Source: Pseudomonadales bacterium (GTDB taxonomy: Bacteria; Pseudomonadota; Gammaproteobacteria; Pseudomonadales; Pseudohongiellaceae). Taken from it: a stretch of 64,000 nucleotides of DNA. The DNA is taken from the NCBI GenBank assembly GCA_012103535.1, contig WLWQ01000003.1, positions 558,001 to 622,000 on the forward strand, read 5' to 3'. Positions 8,685 to 17,279 of the stretch are shown here, one piece after another. The notes under the pieces were generated by a model. It did not search any database. It had not been told where the DNA came from and saw only the letters and a program-made list of their open reading frames with translations. Made by a program: the position numbers and the translations under genes. How positions within the stretch are numbered: position 1 is the first letter of the stretch; every line of letters begins with the position of its first letter.

Positions 8685-10001
8685 ATGAAGAATTTTATTC
8701 GAGTACTAATTCTGTCAGCTCCTATTATGGCGCTGTTCAGCACACTCACTGTTAATGCGATAGTCCCTACTCCCGCCGCAGATCAGAGTGAGCCTATTGC
8801 TATTACCGGTGCAATCATTCATGTCGGCAACGGGCAAGTCATAGGCGATGGCATAATTACTTTCGAAGATGGTGTGATTACGGCAGTTGGCTCGGCGGCA
8901 GATGGTATTGATACCGATGGGCATACAGTCATAAATCTACAGGGGCAACATGTTTATCCTGGATTCGTGTTACCTAACACCATTCTGGGATTGCAGGAAG
9001 TGGGTTCCGTACGTGCAACACAGGACGTTGAAGAGGAAGGCGATATCAATGCCAGTGTGCGTTCGGCAATTGCCTACAACACCGATTCAGAATTGATTCC
9101 TACGCAACGATTTAATGGCATTCTTACCGCGCAGGCAACACCACAGGGTGGCCTAATCTCCGGATCATCTTCTGTGTTCAAACTCGATGGATGGAATTGG
9201 GAAGATGCCATGTTAATTGAGGACGTCGGCATTCATATGCATTGGCCCTCAATGCGGGTTCGCCGACGCAGTCCGGAAACTGGGCTGTTTGAAACCATTG
9301 ATAACGAAGATTACGAAGCACAAAAACAATTACTGCATTCGCTTTTTCAAAGCGCCCAAACCTATTCCGGGGAGCCACTTAACCTAAATCTTGCAGCAAT
9401 GCAGCCAGTGCTTAATGGCAGTGCAAAATTGTTTTTGCATGTCGATCAGGCCAAGGAAATTATCAGTGCCGTTCGTTTCGCCCGGGGCTATGGAGTAGAC
9501 GAAGTTATCTTAGTTGGCGCGGCAGAAGCCATGCAGGTTGTAGATTTTCTAACTACGCAGGATATTCCAGTTATCTATGAACGCATTCATGAGCTTCCTT
9601 TGCAGGAATGGCACGATGTTGATGCGCCATTTAAGACGCCGTTTCTACTCCACGAAGCTGGCTTGAAAGTGGGCATAGGCGGTGGCGCAACTTCTTTGGA
9701 TCGACAAAGAAACCTTCCTTTCTTCGCAGGAACTGCTGCAGCTTATGGGCTGGATCGTGAAACTGCGCTGTCATTGGTAACATTAAATAGCGCAGAAATT
9801 CTAGGTGTCGACAATCGAGTTGGTAGTCTCGAAGTTGGAAAAGATGCAACCCTGTTTATTTCCGAAGGTGATGCATTGGATATGCGCACCAGCCAGGTAC
9901 TTGGCGCTTACATTCAAGGCAGGGATATCGACTTGTATGGAACGCAACAAGAACTGTATGAACGCTTCCGAGACAAGTACGAAAATCAAGTAGAGTTTTA
10001 G
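8685..10001 (+). CDS. Exported amidohydrolase-fold protein lacking the metal motif
   Basis: The 438-residue product has a signal peptide, the N-terminal beta strands of an amidohydrolase (AIIHVGNGQVIGDGIITFEDG) and the C-terminal NRVGSLEVGKDATLFI end. The barrel entry reads YPGFVLPNTILG instead of PGxxDxHxH, so the first two metal ligands are missing. The segment SGSSSVFKLDGWNWEDA is also conserved in homologues I know from other marine bacteria. A strong ribosome site (AAGGAGAACTGAT) lies before the ATG, 11 bases after the larger amidohydrolase, which makes an operon and suggests a two-subunit complex with this as a partner or regulatory subunit. That role is inferred. Confidence 0.82.
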   Translation: MKNFIRVLILSAPIMALFSTLTVNAIVPTPAADQSEPIAITGAIIHVGNGQVIGDGIITFEDGVITAVGSAADGIDTDGHTVINLQGQHVYPGFVLPNTILGLQEVGSVRATQDVEEEGDINASVRSAIAYNTDSELIPTQRFNGILTAQATPQGGLISGSSSVFKLDGWNWEDAMLIEDVGIHMHWPSMRVRRRSPETGLFETIDNEDYEAQKQLLHSLFQSAQTYSGEPLNLNLAAMQPVLNGSAKLFLHVDQAKEIISAVRFARGYGVDEVILVGAAEAMQVVDFLTTQDIPVIYERIHELPLQEWHDVDAPFKTPFLLHEAGLKVGIGGGATSLDRQRNLPFFAGTAAAYGLDRETALSLVTLNSAEILGVDNRVGSLEVGKDATLFISEGDALDMRTSQVLGAYIQGRDIDLYGTQQELYERFRDKYENQVEF

Positions 10002-10014
10002 AAAAAATTAATTA

Positions 10015-10560
10015 ATGTCAGAAATCCAGGGAAACGGTTTAAGTACAAAATGGATTGGAATAGTCGCAGTTCTATTCGGTATTCTGCTGCTCGCTAATCA
10101 TGGCAATGAATTTCTCAAACAACTGGTTGTAGCTCCCGGTTCAGTGGCGGAGCTGGGAGTGCCTGCCGATTGTCGCGCCGATGAATTAGAGGAAGAAGGT
10201 TTAAGTTTGCTCGAATGCGAGTTAATGGTAAGTAATATTCAGATCACCCTTGCCTCTTCACCTGACTGGTTTCGCTCGGCGTTATTAGCTCTTTCATTCG
10301 GTGGAATTCTATTCGCTTTACTTTCTATTGCTGTGGGGATGTCTTTTGTTAACAGAACAAGCCCTATTGGCAAATTGGCCGGAGTCTGCTTCGCGGGACT
10401 GGTGGCTATCGATCTTTTAATATTTATCGCAGCAACCAATACCGGGCCACTGCTGCGTGCGCAATATCTTTGGTCCACGCTTCTCTGGTTTTTTGTGCAT
10501 TTGTCCTTATTAAGCGCAGTCTTTAGCGTTTCTAAGCAACCAAACCTGGACTCCGACTAA
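10015..10560 (+). CDS. Membrane protein of unknown function
   Basis: The 181-residue product has about four hydrophobic helices: residues 12-30, 84-108, 120-140 and 148-172. A soluble loop of about 50 residues between the first two carries a Cys pair (ADCRADELEEEG and LLECELM) that may form a disulphide if the loop is periplasmic. No family recognised. It starts 13 bases after the amidohydrolase and its TAA overlaps the ATG of the cytochrome b561 gene (TAATG). That coupling suggests the two membrane proteins work together, perhaps with this one as the partner of a haem-bearing electron carrier. Confidence 0.7.
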   Translation: MSEIQGNGLSTKWIGIVAVLFGILLLANHGNEFLKQLVVAPGSVAELGVPADCRADELEEEGLSLLECELMVSNIQITLASSPDWFRSALLALSFGGILFALLSIAVGMSFVNRTSPIGKLAGVCFAGLVAIDLLIFIAATNTGPLLRAQYLWSTLLWFFVHLSLLSAVFSVSKQPNLDSD

Positions 10561-11093
10561 TGGCCAAACCATTGCCAAAAGCAAAAGTACTAGTGCATTG
10601 GTTAGTTGCGGCATCGGTCTTCTTTCTATTTGTAAGCAGTTGGTGGATGTTGTCCTTGCCACTACCTTCGGAAAATTTCACCTATAGACAATTGCCTTTT
10701 CAACTTCACAAGAATGTAGGCATTACGGTTTTAGTGATGGTCGTTGCCATGATCGCCATGCGAATTATCGCAAAACGGCAACAGCCCCAATCACCGCTGA
10801 CCAGACTTGAACGGCTAGCAGATCTGGACCATCTGCTTACTTACTTTTTATTAATTGCCTGCTGCGTTAGTGGTTACCTTTCATCTTCTTATAGCGGCTG
10901 GGAAACCACCCTATGGTGGTTGATTGATCTACCAAACTGGTCCGCAGAAAACGATGACTTGAATATTCTCTTTTCAGATATTCATTTATGGACTTGCTGG
11001 GCTTTGTTGGCGATCGTTGCTCTGCATATCGGCGCCGCTTTGTATCATGGATTTAGAAATGATGAAGTCATCGACAAAATGTTTCGTCTTTAG
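10560..11093 (+). CDS. Cytochrome b561-family membrane protein
   Basis: The protein has 177 residues and four predicted transmembrane helices, the size usual for bacterial b561 (CybB-like). Candidate haem ligands are His13 (VLVHWL), His50 (FQLHKNVG), His142 (SDIHLW) and His156 (VALHIGAALYH); the HKNVG and HIGAALYH motifs are characteristic. Family members pass electrons between quinol and other acceptors across the inner membrane. Translation is coupled to the upstream membrane protein through an overlapping TAATG. It is last in a plus-strand set that begins at 5737; why an amidohydrolase operon should end in a b561 is not clear. Confidence 0.85.
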   Translation: MAKPLPKAKVLVHWLVAASVFFLFVSSWWMLSLPLPSENFTYRQLPFQLHKNVGITVLVMVVAMIAMRIIAKRQQPQSPLTRLERLADLDHLLTYFLLIACCVSGYLSSSYSGWETTLWWLIDLPNWSAENDDLNILFSDIHLWTCWALLAIVALHIGAALYHGFRNDEVIDKMFRL

Positions 11094-11175
11094 ATTAAAA
11101 GCGGAGAGACTATTTCTAAATCAGTAGAATTACTGGCAGAAAAATCTCTTCATACGCCAACAAGGTTAAAACTCA

Positions 11176-12405
11176 ATGAAAGAATTCGCGACTTTCGTAA
11201 CGCATCTGGAATGTAGTTACACAGGAAAAACATATCCTGCTGATCAGTTACATGGATTATCTGAAGCAGGAAAACCCTTGTTGGTACGATATGACCTGGA
11301 TGCTTTGGCCAAGGCAGTAAGCAAAGATGAATTAAGAAATAGAATTCCAGAGTTCTGGCGCTATCGAGAATTTCTCCCAATCCGCAAATCAGAAAACGTG
11401 GTGCGCTTAGGGGAGTTAATGACGCCAATTCTTCCCGCAAATAAACTTCAACAAGAACTGGCTTGCGGAGAAATTCTCATCAAGGATGAGGGGCGTCTTC
11501 CAACCGGATCATTTAAAGCTCGCGGCCTGGCGCTGGCAGTGGCCATGGCAAAGGAGCTGGGAGTTACGCGCATGGCGATGCCCACCAATGGCAATGCGGG
11601 TGCTGCCCTGGCCGCGTACTGCTCCAGGGCAGGAATCGAAACTTACGTGTTCTGCCCTGAAGACACACCCAAAGTAAACATCGAAGAAATCGCCTTTCAA
11701 GGTGCAAAAACTTTTCTTGCCAATGGCTACATCAATGACTGCGGCAAAATCGTAGGCGAAGGCAAGGATGCTATGGGTTGGTTCGATACTTCAACGCTTA
11801 AAGAGCCTTACCGAATCGAAGGTAAGAAGACCATGGGCCTGGAGCTGGCAGAGCAAATGAACTGGCAAGTTCCCGACGTAATTCTCTATCCAACCGGCGG
11901 CGGTACCGGATTAATTGGCATGTGGAAAGCCTTCAATGAATTAGAAGCTATCGGTTGGATTGGTTCCAAGCGACCGCGCATGGTTGCCGTGCAAGCCGAA
12001 GGCTGCGCTCCAATTGTAAAAGCATTCGAGGAGGGCGAGCGCCATGCCGAGCCCTGGCAAGACGCGGCAACAATTGCTGCCGGGATAAGGGTACCGGCGG
12101 CAGTAGGTGATTTTTTGATTCTCGATGCCGTAAGAGAAAGCGATGGATTCGCTGTTGCAGTTAGTGACGAAGCAATTAACGTAGCTCATCAGGAGTGTGC
12201 AACGAAAGAAGGAATCTTGTTATGTCCCGAAGGTGCAGCAACCCTGGCAGCGTTAAAACAAGAATTGCTGAGCGGTCGGATAAAGTCAGACGAACAGGTG
12301 ATGCTCTTTAATTGTGCTACTGGTTTAAAGTATCCGATGAAGTCGGAACATAAGACTATCGATCTAACTCAACCGATTGATTACGAGTTCATAAAGGGAG
12401 CCTAG
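11176..12405 (+). CDS. Threonine synthase-like PLP enzyme
   Basis: The 409-residue product has the fold-type II PLP pattern: GSFKARG with the Schiff-base Lys114, the phosphate-binding TGGGTG, and the asparagine motif TNGNAG. The N-terminal block resembles threonine synthases that accept O-phosphohomoserine (a short Cys-containing start, then LVRYDLDAL). The reaction would give threonine and phosphate. No other threonine-pathway gene is nearby, so a second thrC may exist elsewhere and this copy could act on a related substrate. It stands alone, 80 bases after the b561 gene, and ends in TAG. Confidence 0.85.
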   Translation: MKEFATFVTHLECSYTGKTYPADQLHGLSEAGKPLLVRYDLDALAKAVSKDELRNRIPEFWRYREFLPIRKSENVVRLGELMTPILPANKLQQELACGEILIKDEGRLPTGSFKARGLALAVAMAKELGVTRMAMPTNGNAGAALAAYCSRAGIETYVFCPEDTPKVNIEEIAFQGAKTFLANGYINDCGKIVGEGKDAMGWFDTSTLKEPYRIEGKKTMGLELAEQMNWQVPDVILYPTGGGTGLIGMWKAFNELEAIGWIGSKRPRMVAVQAEGCAPIVKAFEEGERHAEPWQDAATIAAGIRVPAAVGDFLILDAVRESDGFAVAVSDEAINVAHQECATKEGILLCPEGAATLAALKQELLSGRIKSDEQVMLFNCATGLKYPMKSEHKTIDLTQPIDYEFIKGA

Positions 12406-12736
12406 CTATTCTGTGATTAAGTGGTACGAAGTGTCAGCTTACGACCCAAAGCGGACAGCGGAGATTCCGATGGAATCCTTCAATTAAAGGCTCAAAATGC
12501 CGATTAGAGCGATCCGTGACATGGAAATCCCATCATTTGACATCATTGACTGCACTAGTCACTAGAAAAGTTGGAGGATAGTAATTGGAGAGAGCTACAT
12601 AAACCATTAAAGTCTCAGTAAACAGAACACACCACCCCACCCCAATTGCCGGTCGCAATCTATCTATTCGATTAGAATCCCTTGTTCATTCTCTGTAGCT
12701 GTTTCTGCAATATGATTAATAGTAAAGTAAGAGATT
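12406..12736. other. Intergenic region, nothing recognised
   Basis: The 331 bases after the threonine synthase contain a small hairpin (GATTCC / GGAATC near 12464-12478) without a T-run and a C-rich patch near 12632. I see no ORF with a ribosome site, no RNA gene and no clear promoter for the gene at 12737. Confidence 0.4.
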
Positions 12737-13981
12737 ATGGCTATAAATTCGATTCTAAAAAAAATGGGCAAATGGGTCGTCATCGGTTCAGGCATTGTCA
12801 TTTTGATTCTCGCCGCTTATTTGGCGCCGTTTTTTGTTCTTGCACCGAAACAATTGCCGCCACCAGGCATAGTGGAGACGATGGATGATTTAGATCGCTA
12901 TTTTTCTTCCATGGTCAGTGAACAAGTACCACCAGCTCTGGACGTTACAATTCTAAAGAATGGTGAGGAGATTTTTTCTCGCGCCTATGGTCTGGCGGAT
13001 GGGGTTGTAGGTGAAGCTGCAACTTCAGACCATGTGTATCACTATTGGTCGATTACGAAATCCTTCACAGCAGTGGCAATTTTCCAATTGATCGAAAGCG
13101 GCAAACTATCCCTGCATGCCCCGATAACAAATTATCTCCCTCAATTTGTACCAGTTAATGGTTCTAATGAACCTGTAGAAGTGACAATTGCGCACCTTCT
13201 TAATCACACTTCAGGACTGCCCGAATTCCTCCTTGGGCAATTTAAATGGATTCATGAAGTAGGTGAGCCCCGCTTTGGTGAAACTCGGATGGTCAACGAA
13301 CGATTAGGTAATTTTCGTACCATCAGCAATGAACCAGGCAAGACAAGCGCCTATAGAAATCTTAATTATGTCCTACTTGGCGCTATCATCGAGGCGGTTA
13401 CAGATGGCACTTATGAAGATTATGTGCGTGAGCACATCTTGATTCCTCTCAATATGAAGGACTCAGATTTTATCTATCGGCAGGATATGCTGGAGAAAGC
13501 AGCACGAGGCACCCTTGCTCATTATAATTTTTTTACACCTATCCTCAGACTGTTAGGGCCCGAAGGCGGTGTCGATGCGTTGACTGTAGAACTTATAGAA
13601 AACCGCCGTTGGTTGAAGCTTGTATATACAGATTATGCAGCTTCAACATCACTTATCGGCACTAGTAAAGACCTCAGTCGATTTGGGCAAATGCTGTTGA
13701 ACTATGGAGAACTCGATGGGATACGCATATTGTCAACCGAGAATGCTCTGAACATTCTTGAGGGTGGCCGCTTAACTGATCAAGGAGATATGGCACTAGG
13801 ATATGGCTCAACAACCTGGTTTGACCAGAGGCTCAAATTTGTCGGGCACAGTGGTGGAGGTCCAGGATTTAAGCAGCAATATATGTTGGTACCAGAAAAA
13901 GGTCTCGTTATCGTTGTGCTGACTAACAGTACGGCATTTGATTCACTCGGTTTATCAATGTTGATTGCATCGATATTTTAG
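12737..13981 (+). CDS. Beta-lactamase-fold serine hydrolase, membrane anchored
   Basis: The 414-residue product has one N-terminal hydrophobic helix (about residues 14-34) with no clear cleavage site, so it is probably anchored. It carries the class C / AmpH-type signatures: SITKSF with Ser105 and Lys108, the tyrosine motif YRNLNY, and the late HSGGGPGF that replaces KTG. Such proteins include esterases, D-aminopeptidases and penicillin-binding proteins; sequence alone does not decide. Not obviously in an operon. A second family member lies at 17280-18599 but the two are not close in sequence. Confidence 0.85.
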   Translation: MAINSILKKMGKWVVIGSGIVILILAAYLAPFFVLAPKQLPPPGIVETMDDLDRYFSSMVSEQVPPALDVTILKNGEEIFSRAYGLADGVVGEAATSDHVYHYWSITKSFTAVAIFQLIESGKLSLHAPITNYLPQFVPVNGSNEPVEVTIAHLLNHTSGLPEFLLGQFKWIHEVGEPRFGETRMVNERLGNFRTISNEPGKTSAYRNLNYVLLGAIIEAVTDGTYEDYVREHILIPLNMKDSDFIYRQDMLEKAARGTLAHYNFFTPILRLLGPEGGVDALTVELIENRRWLKLVYTDYAASTSLIGTSKDLSRFGQMLLNYGELDGIRILSTENALNILEGGRLTDQGDMALGYGSTTWFDQRLKFVGHSGGGPGFKQQYMLVPEKGLVIVVLTNSTAFDSLGLSMLIASIF

Positions 13982-14350
13982 GAGTAAGAGTGCTAAGGAA
14001 TATTGAGGGCAACAATCTAAATGAAAAACGGCGAAGAATAAATAGGTACTGATTTATTTTTGAGAAAGCCTATCGAGAGGAGACGTTGGTGCCCAGAGGG
14101 ATACTATATTGAGAACTTCCCCGAAACTATTCTGGTATCCATAATCGTAATACCTGTAAAAGGTGTTAAGAATCAAACGACCAACAAGAGGACTTTAAGT
14201 CCGCTACTCTACAACCACTCTTGGAAAAGGTCCGCTGTTGGCACATAGCAACCCTTAGCTCAGAATAATTTTGCAAATGAGACCAGCACATAACAATCGG
14301 ATTAATAGCGACAATCCACTACGCGGTTTGCGCCTTATCAGGGGCGACAC
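13982..14350. other. Intergenic region between converging genes, nothing recognised
   Basis: The 369 bases lie between the 3' ends of two genes. They contain a short hairpin (GGACTT/AAGTCC near 14191) and stretches that look like worn coding sequence, but no ORF with a believable composition and no T-run terminator. A 62-codon open frame at 14060-14248 has an implausible protein composition. Confidence 0.4.
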
Positions 14351-14635
14351 TTATCGCAGTACTCGCCGCAGTTCATCGCGCTGTAAGTCGGAAACTCTTC
14401 TCATGTCGGATACTCTGAAACAAACCCTTACGGGAATATAACTTCCCACCGGCCTCTCATTGCGACAGGCAATACGTTCACTTGGGGCCACCGAAGCATT
14501 GTACTGTTCAACTTCTGCAGCGGTAGGCATGCTGTTTGGATTATTCCCTCCACCTTCCACGGCGCAGGAAGTTAGCAGCAATAGAACTATTGCGCTGGCA
14601 AAAAGCACAAGCTTTGCCTTACTGAGAGTTTTCAT
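14351..14635 (-). CDS. Small lipoprotein of unknown function
   Basis: From the ATG at 14635 the product has 94 residues with a lipoprotein signal (KLVLFASAIVLLLLTSCAVEGGG, lipobox LTSC). The mature part has two Cys that may pair and ends with a basic helix (DLQRDELRRVLR). The segment VPxRVCFRVSDM is a pattern seen in other small proteobacterial lipoproteins, but I do not recognise a named family. Its start overlaps the end of the upstream repeat-protein gene by 17 bases, so the two are translated together and probably function together in the envelope. Confidence 0.7.
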   Translation of the reverse strand: MKTLSKAKLVLFASAIVLLLLTSCAVEGGGNNPNSMPTAAEVEQYNASVAPSERIACRNERPVGSYIPVRVCFRVSDMRRVSDLQRDELRRVLR

Positions 14636-15968
14636 TTTGGGATACAGCGAATGAATTGATTCCAGGTGAGAATCTATATTGCATTTCAATATTCTCTTTG
14701 CCGACAGGTATTCCATTTTCAAACTTAGGCCGGAACTGAAGTAGATTAATTTCGTTTCTGGCGAGGTCTTTAACGAAAGTATTATCGGGCGTTGTACTCA
14801 GCACCTGTAAATCCGATAGTGCTACCACCATGCGCGCCGCAGACTCAGTTGCACGTAAACTACTGGTCAATGAATCCAGGCTAAAACGCACCAGAGCATT
14901 GTATTCCGGTTCAGGAAGAATTTGGTTTAGTCGTTGTGATTCCGGCGAGGAAGTTGCAATGTAGTTAGGAGACCACGCTAAAAATTCAATCGGTGAGTCA
15001 TCAAGCTCATTGAACTCAAATGCAGATTGGAATTTTGTTGCAGGAAGTACAGTAGTAGCCGCGTAGAATTGGTTGATACTCGATTGTTCTACACCATTAT
15101 TCGTAAACGCAAGGTTTGCTTCGTTATAGAGGGATAACGCTCGAGTCTTGTTACCAAATAGCATTTCCCAATCGCCTTTATAAACCAAGATTAGTCCAGC
15201 GGTTTCCGGTGACTGTTGTGGATTATTCAGATAAAGAGCTTGTATTCGTTCTAACAAGTCCTTGCCGATTGAATAGCTAATTCGCATTGACTCGTTTTTT
15301 CTTAAAGACCAGCCACTCACAATTTTTTCATCTTCCGACCGGTATTCGTAACTGGTCATACCGCGTCTTTTTGTTGTTGAGCTCTGGTAGTAATGGGCTA
15401 ACACAATATTGTAGAGCCAGGGCGCTAACTGCAGACTGTTTTTACCTTGAGTCGATTCGATTGCACTAATTGCCTGCCAGTTTAGATTCTTGGAGGCAAT
15501 GAGATAGCGAATGCTGCTAGGATTTTCAACATTGGCCGATGCCGCTAACAGTAATCGACTCATGCCTGCTATGCCAGAAAGATAGCTGGACAAACTATTG
15601 GGAGATCTTTTGTTGTTTAACCAAGCATAGTATTCAAGCTGTGTATCAACCGCTTCCCAGTTGCCCTGGGCAATCTGGGTTTCAATCATTAACTCGAGAG
15701 TGGGGATTTGGGTTTCTGTAAAAAGGCCTTCATTCACCTTTGCGATTTGCATGGCCTCAGAAAATCTTCTTTCTGCAGTAAACAATTCGTTTTCGAAGAG
15801 GGCTAGTTTGCCCGCTTCGACTAATCGTTCAGATTGGGCATGCTGAAAATTGTTTGGCCAGGTCGATTCCGAGCTGTCTTCAAGGCTTTGTCCAAAGCTC
15901 ATGCCAAAGCTCAGACACAATCCGAGTGTAAAGACTGACTTCAGAGAGCTGGAGCAAGGTTGACGCAT
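14619..15968 (-). CDS. Exported helical-repeat protein with TonB-like C-terminus
   Basis: The start at 15968 gives a 449-residue protein with a signal peptide ending SFGQ. The body is a series of helical pairs resembling TPR repeats. The last 45 residues (LQFRPKFENGIPVGKENIEM) look like the C-terminal domain of TonB-type proteins, in which an FRP motif begins the first strand. TPR proteins with such an end occur in marine gammaproteobacteria; the usual proline-rich spacer and inner-membrane anchor of TonB are absent, so energy transduction is unlikely. Overlaps the downstream lipoprotein gene. Function unknown. Confidence 0.7.
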   Translation of the reverse strand: MRQPCSSSLKSVFTLGLCLSFGMSFGQSLEDSSESTWPNNFQHAQSERLVEAGKLALFENELFTAERRFSEAMQIAKVNEGLFTETQIPTLELMIETQIAQGNWEAVDTQLEYYAWLNNKRSPNSLSSYLSGIAGMSRLLLAASANVENPSSIRYLIASKNLNWQAISAIESTQGKNSLQLAPWLYNIVLAHYYQSSTTKRRGMTSYEYRSEDEKIVSGWSLRKNESMRISYSIGKDLLERIQALYLNNPQQSPETAGLILVYKGDWEMLFGNKTRALSLYNEANLAFTNNGVEQSSINQFYAATTVLPATKFQSAFEFNELDDSPIEFLAWSPNYIATSSPESQRLNQILPEPEYNALVRFSLDSLTSSLRATESAARMVVALSDLQVLSTTPDNTFVKDLARNEINLLQFRPKFENGIPVGKENIEMQYRFSPGINSFAVSQNENSQ

Positions 15969-16051
15969 GGTTTGCACCTGACTGGCAGGGTTTATCAGAA
16001 TACTCAGTATTATAGACCCAGGCAATAATTATGGATCCACGCTGTTATAGT

Positions 16052-16107
16052 GACGGAGGGAATACGCAAATTTACTAAATTTTGGCTCTGAATTTGATCC
16101 CTCCGTC
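16052..16107. repeat. 10-bp perfect inverted repeat with 36-base loop
   Basis: GACGGAGGGA at 16052-16061 pairs perfectly with TCCCTCCGTC at 16098-16107. The loop is AT-rich and includes a smaller palindromic patch (AAATTTACTAAATTT). It sits between two minus-strand genes, upstream of the repeat-protein gene. No T-run follows on either strand, so it is not a standard terminator. It may be an operator pair, an RNA leader hairpin or a remnant of a small element. Confidence 0.5.
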
Positions 16108-16111
16108 GCCT

Positions 16112-16534
16112 TCACTCAACTATTTCAAAATCCAAGATATACGGTGTAATTTCTTCGTATTCGAAGATCACGAAAGGCCCAGAGCTTTTGCCGGCACGCT
16201 TCAATTTTTCCATGCGTCGGCGCCCATCGATCAACCGAAAGGGCAAATCACAGGGATTGGGCATAGCGCGAACCAACATACCTGGGAATTGCGGATCGGC
16301 ATTCTCGAAGCGAGATCCCTGGAAATCATCGGTTCCAAACCAGAAATTGGGTTTCGAGCAAATTTGATCGAACAGGATTTCTTGCGGCACGCGACCGGCA
16401 TGTAACTGTGGCACAAAGTCGTTAAATGGAAGATAAGAACAGGGACGATCAGGAAGTGCCCAATCTTTAAACATGGAGTGCCCAGGTACTTTACTCACAT
16501 GCTTAACTTTTAGGATTTTACTTTTATCTTGCAA
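16112..16534 (-). CDS. Hypothetical protein with ParB-like motif
   Basis: The 140-residue product has no signal peptide or membrane helix. Its composition is that of a real, soluble protein rich in Pro, Phe and Arg. The segment NPCDLPFRLIDGRRRMEKLK resembles the nucleotide-binding stretch of ParB/sulfiredoxin-fold proteins (usually LIDGxxRxxAL). The rest of a ParB domain and the HTH are missing, so a role in DNA partition is not supported. I know of similar short proteins in marine phage and bacterial genomes but no function. No operon partner; the inverted repeat lies just after its stop. Confidence 0.55.
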   Translation of the reverse strand: MQDKSKILKVKHVSKVPGHSMFKDWALPDRPCSYLPFNDFVPQLHAGRVPQEILFDQICSKPNFWFGTDDFQGSRFENADPQFPGMLVRAMPNPCDLPFRLIDGRRRMEKLKRAGKSSGPFVIFEYEEITPYILDFEIVE

Positions 16535-16620
16535 GGCTGCATCCTATTTTGCTTTCTGTCTAAGCTGACTATTTGAATTGAATTAGGCAAATAACATATC
16601 GAGGAAATTAAAAGAGAACA

Positions 16621-17277
16621 ATGGCAATGGCTGAAGAAGAATTTCGCGGAATCGATTTATACACCTGGGCAACACCCAATGGACGCAAAGCCTCGATCAT
16701 GTTGGAGGAATTAGAATTGCCCTATCGGGTCTTTCCAATCGATATCAGCAAAGGTGACCAGCACGATCCAGAGTTCGTGGCGTTCAGTCCTAACAACAAA
16801 ATACCGGCCATTATTGATCATGAAACTGGTGCCAGGATGATGGAATCGGGAGCGATCCTGATGTATCTGGCCAATAAGACTGGCAAACTCATGGCAGCAA
16901 TGGGAGATGAATATTGGCAACAAATGGAATGGTTAATGTTTCAGATGGGACACATCGGGCCGATGCTGGGACAGACTCATCACTTCGTGAAGTTTAATCC
17001 GGGTAAGGCGCCTTATGCGGAAGAGCGCTACCGCAAAGAAAATGTGCGTCTCTACCAAGTGCTGGAAAATCGTTTGCAAGAACGGGACTTTATCGTGGAT
17101 GACTATTCAATTGTCGATATTGCAACCTGGCCGTGGATCTCCCGCTACGAATTTCAGCAGATGGATCTAAATAATTTTCCGCGGCTTAAAGCCTGGTATT
17201 TAAGAATCGCGGAACGACCAGCCGTACAAAGAGGCTATGCCGTTCCTCAAGATTTACCTGTACCTATTCCGGATTAA
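16621..17277 (+). CDS. Glutathione S-transferase family protein (YfcG/YghU-like)
   Basis: The 218-residue protein has the N-terminal thioredoxin-like GST domain (IDLYTWATPNGRKASIMLEE, with the Asn-Gly of the Nu-class active site in place of a catalytic Tyr or Cys), the cis-Pro NNKIPAII, and the glutathione-contacting motif MESGAILMYLA. The helical C-terminal domain follows with FIVDDYSIVDIATWPWI. Nu-class enzymes such as YfcG act as disulphide-bond reductases and organic hydroperoxidases with bound glutathione or glutathionylspermidine. It converges with the serine hydrolase gene, only 2 bases between stop codons. Confidence 0.9.
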   Translation: MAMAEEEFRGIDLYTWATPNGRKASIMLEELELPYRVFPIDISKGDQHDPEFVAFSPNNKIPAIIDHETGARMMESGAILMYLANKTGKLMAAMGDEYWQQMEWLMFQMGHIGPMLGQTHHFVKFNPGKAPYAEERYRKENVRLYQVLENRLQERDFIVDDYSIVDIATWPWISRYEFQQMDLNNFPRLKAWYLRIAERPAVQRGYAVPQDLPVPIPD

Positions 17278-17279
17278 AT

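Noticed and set aside
14060..14248. 62-codon frame in the intergenic region
   Set aside because: No ribosome site, basic and Pro/Trp-rich composition and no family similarity.
14280..14350. Integron attC-like site
   Set aside because: The core sequences and spaced boxes of attC are not present, and no integrase is nearby.
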